From an uncultured Roseburia sp. (GTDB lineage: Bacteria; Bacillota; Clostridia; Lachnospirales; Lachnospiraceae), in assembly GCA_947174805.1 (NCBI GenBank), contig CAMWKH010000001.1:183115-247114 (forward strand): a DNA stretch of 64,000 nucleotides, written 5' to 3'. The position numbers and the translations under genes were made by a program. Below are positions 60,397 to 64,000 of the stretch, in pieces (the first letter of the stretch is position 1; each line of letters begins with the position of its first letter). The notes below the pieces were generated by a model. That model was given only the letters and a program-made list of their open reading frames with translations, had not been told where the DNA came from and searched no databases.

Positions 60397-63240
60397 CTAT
60401 ACATACTCTTCTATATACTGTTCAAACTCCTCGGGAGACATCAGTATTTTTCTGGGTTTTGTCCCCTCCTCAGGCCCAACAAGGCCAGCCTCCTCCAACT
60501 GGTCCATAATGCGGGCGGCCCGGTTAAACCCTACTTTAAATCTTCTCTGGATAGAGCCGATGGAACCCTTTTCGTTCTCTATCAAAAATTTTCCTACTTC
60601 TTGAAACAGGACATCCCTGTCATCCCCGTTATTTCCTCCTCCGTCGGAGATGGACATGGAAAGATTCTGGGACTGTTCCACGCTTTCCTGAATATGGGTG
60701 CTGTAATTTGCAGCCCCGTTTTCATCTTTTATAAAACCAACCACGGCACTGACTTCGTCGTCGCTGACAAAGGCTCCCTGTACCCTCAAAGGTTTCTGGT
60801 AATTTTGTGGGAAAAACAGCATATCTCCTTTTCCCAGAAGCTTTTCCGCCCCGTTCATATCAAGAATCGTCCTGGAATCCACCCCGGAGGTAACGGCAAA
60901 GGCCACACGGCTTGGCATGTTCGCCTTAATCAGTCCGGTGATAACGTTCACGGAGGGCCTCTGGGTGGCAATAATCAGGTGGATGCCCGCCGCCCTTGCA
61001 AGCTGTGCCAGACGGCAGATAGCCGTCTCCACCTCATTGCTGGCTACCATCATAAGGTCCGCAAGCTCGTCAACGATAATCACAATCTGGGGCATCTTTT
61101 TGGGTTTCTCCTCATCCGGGATATCCTTGATGGCCTCCACCTTGGCATTGTATCCCTTGATCTCCCTGACGCCGTACTCCGCAAATTTATTGTACCTGTC
61201 AGTCATCTCCGCCACTGCCCAGTTTAGGGCGCCGGCCGCTTTTTTGGGGTCTGTGACAACGGGAATCATAAGGTGGGGAATTCCGTTGTAAACGCTGAGT
61301 TCCACCACTTTTGGGTCCACCATAATCAGTTTCACATCGTCTGGATGTGCCTTATAGAGAATACTCATAATAATGGTGTTGATACACACAGACTTACCGG
61401 AGCCTGTAGCTCCCGCAATGAGCACATGAGGCATTTTGGCGATATCAGTCACAATCACTTTTCCTGCAATATCTTTGCCTGCCGCAAAGGCAATGTTGGA
61501 ACTGTTCTTTTGAAAATCCTGGGATTCCACCAGGTCACGGAACATGACAGGAACAGTCTCCTTGTTGGGAATTTCGATACCAATGGCCGCTTTCCCGGGA
61601 ATCGGCGCCTCCATACGGATATCCGCCGCCGCAAGATTTAACTTGATATCATCTGTGAGATTCACAATTTTACTTACTTTTACCCCCATCTCCGGCTGAA
61701 TCTCATACCTGGTGACGGAGGGGCCGCTGCTCACATTTGTGATGGTGACATTCACCCCAAAGTTTTTGAGGGTTTGCTGCAGTTTGTTGGCGGTCTCCAT
61801 CAAGTGGCTTTTGGAGTCTCCCATGGCCCGTTTATCCCCCGGTTTTAACAAATCTATGGGGGGGAAAACATACTCTTTCACTTGGACCTGTTCCACGGCA
61901 GCATCCATTTGCTGTGCAATGGCATCGTTTTCTTCCTGGGTATTTTTTTCCGCTTTTTTTGCCTCAGATTTTTCTGTTTTCACCGGTTTTGAAATTTCCA
62001 TCATATCCTGTACATCCTGGGAAATATGGTCTTCCACAGCGGATGTCATAGCCCCGGCGTCAGCCAGAAGCGCCTCCAGCATTGCCGCATCGTCGTACTG
62101 TGGCATTTGGGCACTCTCTGAATGATCGCCGAAAATGCTCTCCAGACCGGAATCAAAGCTTTCCCCTGAAAACATAGTGTCTGAAACCGGATTTACATGT
62201 TCGATCACAGGCTCCGGCATGTCTTTCATGGAAAATAGGGTTTCTGGAACAGATTCCGGTTCTTCCAAGGGAAAGATAGGCTCTTCAAACTCTGGCTCTG
62301 GAAAAGCTGTATCGGGAAAAACTTGTTCCTCCTGTAACTTTGTAATCTCCCGGATATTATCTGTGGTAATCTCGTTAAGTTCGTCTCTTCCCTTGGGCTT
62401 TGGCTTAGAGATTGTGGTGTCAAGGGCCACTCCGGCCACACGTTTTTCCACCCGCCGGGTTTCTTTTTCTTCCAGGGCAGCTCTTTTTTCCCGTTTTTCT
62501 GCCAAAAATGCCTGCCGTTCGTCCCGCTCTCTCGCAAGTGCTTCCTGCCTAGCCTCCCGCTCTAGCCTCCGTCTCTCCTGGTTATCGTGATAACGTATGG
62601 CATCTTCTCTGGCAGACTCATACATTTTTTGTCCGCCTTTTCTCATACCTGAGAATATGGAGCGTTCTGTAATCAGCACAAGAGAGATAATCATTACAAT
62701 AACACTGATGACAAAGGAGCCGAAAGTGCCGAAATTTGGCTTACACAGCCATACAAAGATACCGCCTAAAGCGCCGCCGCCTTTTTTAAATGTGGAACCA
62801 TATGTATAGGCATTTTTTACAATATCGGAAGCTTTCGTCCCGTTTTCCTCAATTAAAAGCTGTGCAAACATGCACAGGGCACAGAACAGCAGAATGCAGG
62901 CTACAAACTTAAAGACTGCAAAGTGATTGTTCCTGTTGGAAATTAGAAAACAAATCCCTATGAATAACACCACCGGAAATATGTATGCCAGAAATCCGAA
63001 TATTCCAAATATCAGGGAACTGGCGGCGCCCCCTATTTTTCCTCCTATTCCAAAATTGCTGATAAACAAGAGAATGGAAACTGCCAGTAAAATCCATAGG
63101 ATAATCTCGCTTTCAAAGGTAAGTTCTTGGGAGAAGTTTTTACCTCCTGTGTTTTTTCTGGCGGAAGTTTTTCTATTTGTGCCTGCTTTTGCCTGTGTTT
63201 TTCTTCCGGCGGTCTGCGTTTTCTTTTTCACGGTTGCCAT
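60397..63240 (-). CDS. ftsK: FtsK/SpoIIIE family DNA translocase
   Basis: ATP-driven pump that clears chromosomal DNA from the septum or fills the forespore. The 947-residue protein has a basic tail, four membrane segments (about 48-205), a charged linker (about 215-455, E/R-rich then acidic), and the motor: Walker [16 protein letters not shown], Walker [35 protein letters not shown]. The C-terminal gamma domain ([38 protein letters not shown]) should read SRS/KOPS sequences. One such gene serves both roles in many Clostridia. Confidence 0.96.
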   Translation of the reverse strand: MATVKKKTQTAGRKTQAKAGTNRKTSARKNTGGKNFSQELTFESEIILWILLAVSILLFISNFGIGGKIGGAASSLIFGIFGFLAYIFPVVLFIGICFLISNRNNHFAVFKFVACILLFCALCMFAQLLIEENGTKASDIVKNAYTYGSTFKKGGGALGGIFVWLCKPNFGTFGSFVISVIVMIISLVLITERSIFSGMRKGGQKMYESAREDAIRYHDNQERRRLEREARQEALARERDERQAFLAEKREKRAALEEKETRRVEKRVAGVALDTTISKPKPKGRDELNEITTDNIREITKLQEEQVFPDTAFPEPEFEEPIFPLEEPESVPETLFSMKDMPEPVIEHVNPVSDTMFSGESFDSGLESIFGDHSESAQMPQYDDAAMLEALLADAGAMTSAVEDHISQDVQDMMEISKPVKTEKSEAKKAEKNTQEENDAIAQQMDAAVEQVQVKEYVFPPIDLLKPGDKRAMGDSKSHLMETANKLQQTLKNFGVNVTITNVSSGPSVTRYEIQPEMGVKVSKIVNLTDDIKLNLAAADIRMEAPIPGKAAIGIEIPNKETVPVMFRDLVESQDFQKNSSNIAFAAGKDIAGKVIVTDIAKMPHVLIAGATGSGKSVCINTIIMSILYKAHPDDVKLIMVDPKVVELSVYNGIPHLMIPVVTDPKKAAGALNWAVAEMTDRYNKFAEYGVREIKGYNAKVEAIKDIPDEEKPKKMPQIVIIVDELADLMMVASNEVETAICRLAQLARAAGIHLIIATQRPSVNVITGLIKANMPSRVAFAVTSGVDSRTILDMNGAEKLLGKGDMLFFPQNYQKPLRVQGAFVSDDEVSAVVGFIKDENGAANYSTHIQESVEQSQNLSMSISDGGGNNGDDRDVLFQEVGKFLIENEKGSIGSIQRRFKVGFNRAARIMDQLEEAGLVGPEEGTKPRKILMSPEEFEQYIEEYV

Positions 63241-63261
63241 ATCTGTTTCCTACTCCTCACT

Positions 63262-64000
63262 CTACACCGCATAAAAATACCCCCCAATGGAAAACAATCC
63301 TACAATCAGGCAGTATACGGCGAAAATTGTAAATTTCTTTTTGCGCACCACCACCAGCATAGTCTTGATGCAGATATATCCAACGACCGCTGCGCATAAA
63401 ACGCCTGCGGCATAGCTCCCTGCCTCCACAGGGGTGATTTTCAATCCTGATAAATCTTTTAACTCCAAAACGGCAGCTCCAAGTACTGCAGGTATGGACA
63501 TAATGAAGGAATATTTCACTGCAAATTTGCGGTTAAAACCGCTTAAAAGACATGCTGTAATGGTGGTTCCTGAACGGGACAATCCCGGCAGTGTTGCAAA
63601 TCCCTGACATATTCCAATAAAAAAAGCGTTGGAATATGTAACATTTTTCGGCGTTTTCTTACCATCCTTTGCCCTGTCTGAGACAAAAAGCAGCACGGAG
63701 GTAATCACCAGACAGATTCCGGGGACGAGTAAAATACCGGAAGCTGCCTCAACTACGTCCTTTCCCACATATCCGATAACCCCGGTGGGTATAGTGGAAA
63801 CAATCACTAGGATGATAAACTTCCGGTAAGAGGAGTCCACCAGTTTATAGTAAGGTTCATCTTTGTGATGAATCACATTTCCCATAAAAATACCCACATT
63901 TTTAAAGAAGTCCACAACCAGGTCAACCCCCTCTTTAAACATACGGAAGATATCACTGTAGAAGGCAATAAAAATAGCTATTAAGGTGCCAAGATGCAAA
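63262..64000 (-). CDS. uppP: Undecaprenyl-diphosphatase, partial
   Basis: Dephosphorylates undecaprenyl pyrophosphate to recycle the lipid carrier of wall synthesis. The visible 245 residues lack the N-terminal family motif (GLTEFLPVSSSGH), which lies beyond the right edge; the frame is open there. The segment begins in MHLGTLIAIFIAF, normally an internal position, and contains the second motif FATLPGLSRSGTTITACLLSG and about six membrane segments, ending in a basic/aromatic tail. It precedes ftsK in the same direction with a 21-base gap. Confidence 0.95.
   Translation of the reverse strand, partial: LHLGTLIAIFIAFYSDIFRMFKEGVDLVVDFFKNVGIFMGNVIHHKDEPYYKLVDSSYRKFIILVIVSTIPTGVIGYVGKDVVEAASGILLVPGICLVITSVLLFVSDRAKDGKKTPKNVTYSNAFFIGICQGFATLPGLSRSGTTITACLLSGFNRKFAVKYSFIMSIPAVLGAAVLELKDLSGLKITPVEAGSYAAGVLCAAVVGYICIKTMLVVVRKKKFTIFAVYCLIVGLFSIGGYFYAV

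Noticed and set aside
60394..61227. 277-codon plus-strand open frame inside ftsK
   Set aside because: It is antisense to the conserved FtsK motor domain, has no family resemblance and reflects codon structure of the opposite strand.

Overview
The window looks like a chromosomal segment of an anaerobic, low-to-mid GC Gram-positive bacterium of the Clostridia, most likely Lachnospiraceae (Clostridium cluster XIVa type). The evidence is the Prp/L27 pair with the Firmicutes-type L27 N-terminal extension, YqfC/YqfD sporulation genes, a T-box in front of pheST, LexA beside a YneA-like protein, a rubrerythrin-type protein, formate-tetrahydrofolate ligase with FolD, and gene order (DUF2344-rng-rplU-prp-rpmA-obgE-yhbY-nadD-yqeK-rsfS-lexA; mutS-mutL-miaA; mreBCD-PBP2-minCDE-rodA-mgsA). 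Nearly all of it is core genome. I see no rRNA, tRNA, CRISPR array, transposase or prophage.

Layout. 1-625: N-terminal part of a membrane protein running off the left edge. 702-8203: a plus-strand ribosome/NAD operon, interrupted between DUF2344 and rng by a two-gene HipA-like kinase cassette flanked by a 23-bp direct repeat. 8223-9353: divergent lexA and a yneA-like SOS division inhibitor sharing a cluster of LexA boxes. 9498-12008: acyltransferase, a Xer-type recombinase and TtcA. 12139-16497: Phe T-box, pheS, pheT, dtd. 16666-23391 (minus): cytidylate-kinase-like protein, RluA-type pseudouridine synthase, lspA, aroB, ylmH, sepF, yggS and an HlyD-like protein. 24333-44409 (minus): a very long cell-shape, division and repair cluster from a BaiN-like flavoprotein through mutS, mutL, miaA, radC, mreBCD, PBP2, minCDE and rodA to a D,D-carboxypeptidase, with at least one internal promoter before radC. 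44512-47095: ElyC-like protein, an unusual metallophosphoesterase-rubrerythrin-rubredoxin fusion and a BofC-like protein. 47128-55533 (minus): flippase, DUF3048 lipoprotein, ybeY, degenerate HD protein, phoH, yqfD, yqfC, pyrimidine-nucleoside phosphorylase. 55745-56899: divergent rlmH and xpt. 56920-64000 (minus): zinc-ribbon/TPR protein, folD, fhs, ftsK/spoIIIE and partial uppP.

The gene groups are coherent. Ribosome maturation factors (Prp, ObgE, YhbY, RsfS) sit with L21 and L27. Lipid II biology (UppP, flippase, RodA, PBP2, carboxypeptidase) and division-site selection (MinCDE, SepF, YneA) recur through the window.

The two most unusual items are the HipA-like cassette in the rng start region, whose right junction appears to carry a second, diverged 3' end of the DUF2344 gene, and the 418-residue phosphoesterase-rubrerythrin-rubredoxin fusion. 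All functions are inferred by reading the sequence; no database search was possible. The only stretch over 300 bases without a protein gene is 12009-12513, which holds the T-box leader and its promoter; I see nothing in 12009-12138 beyond short inverted repeats.
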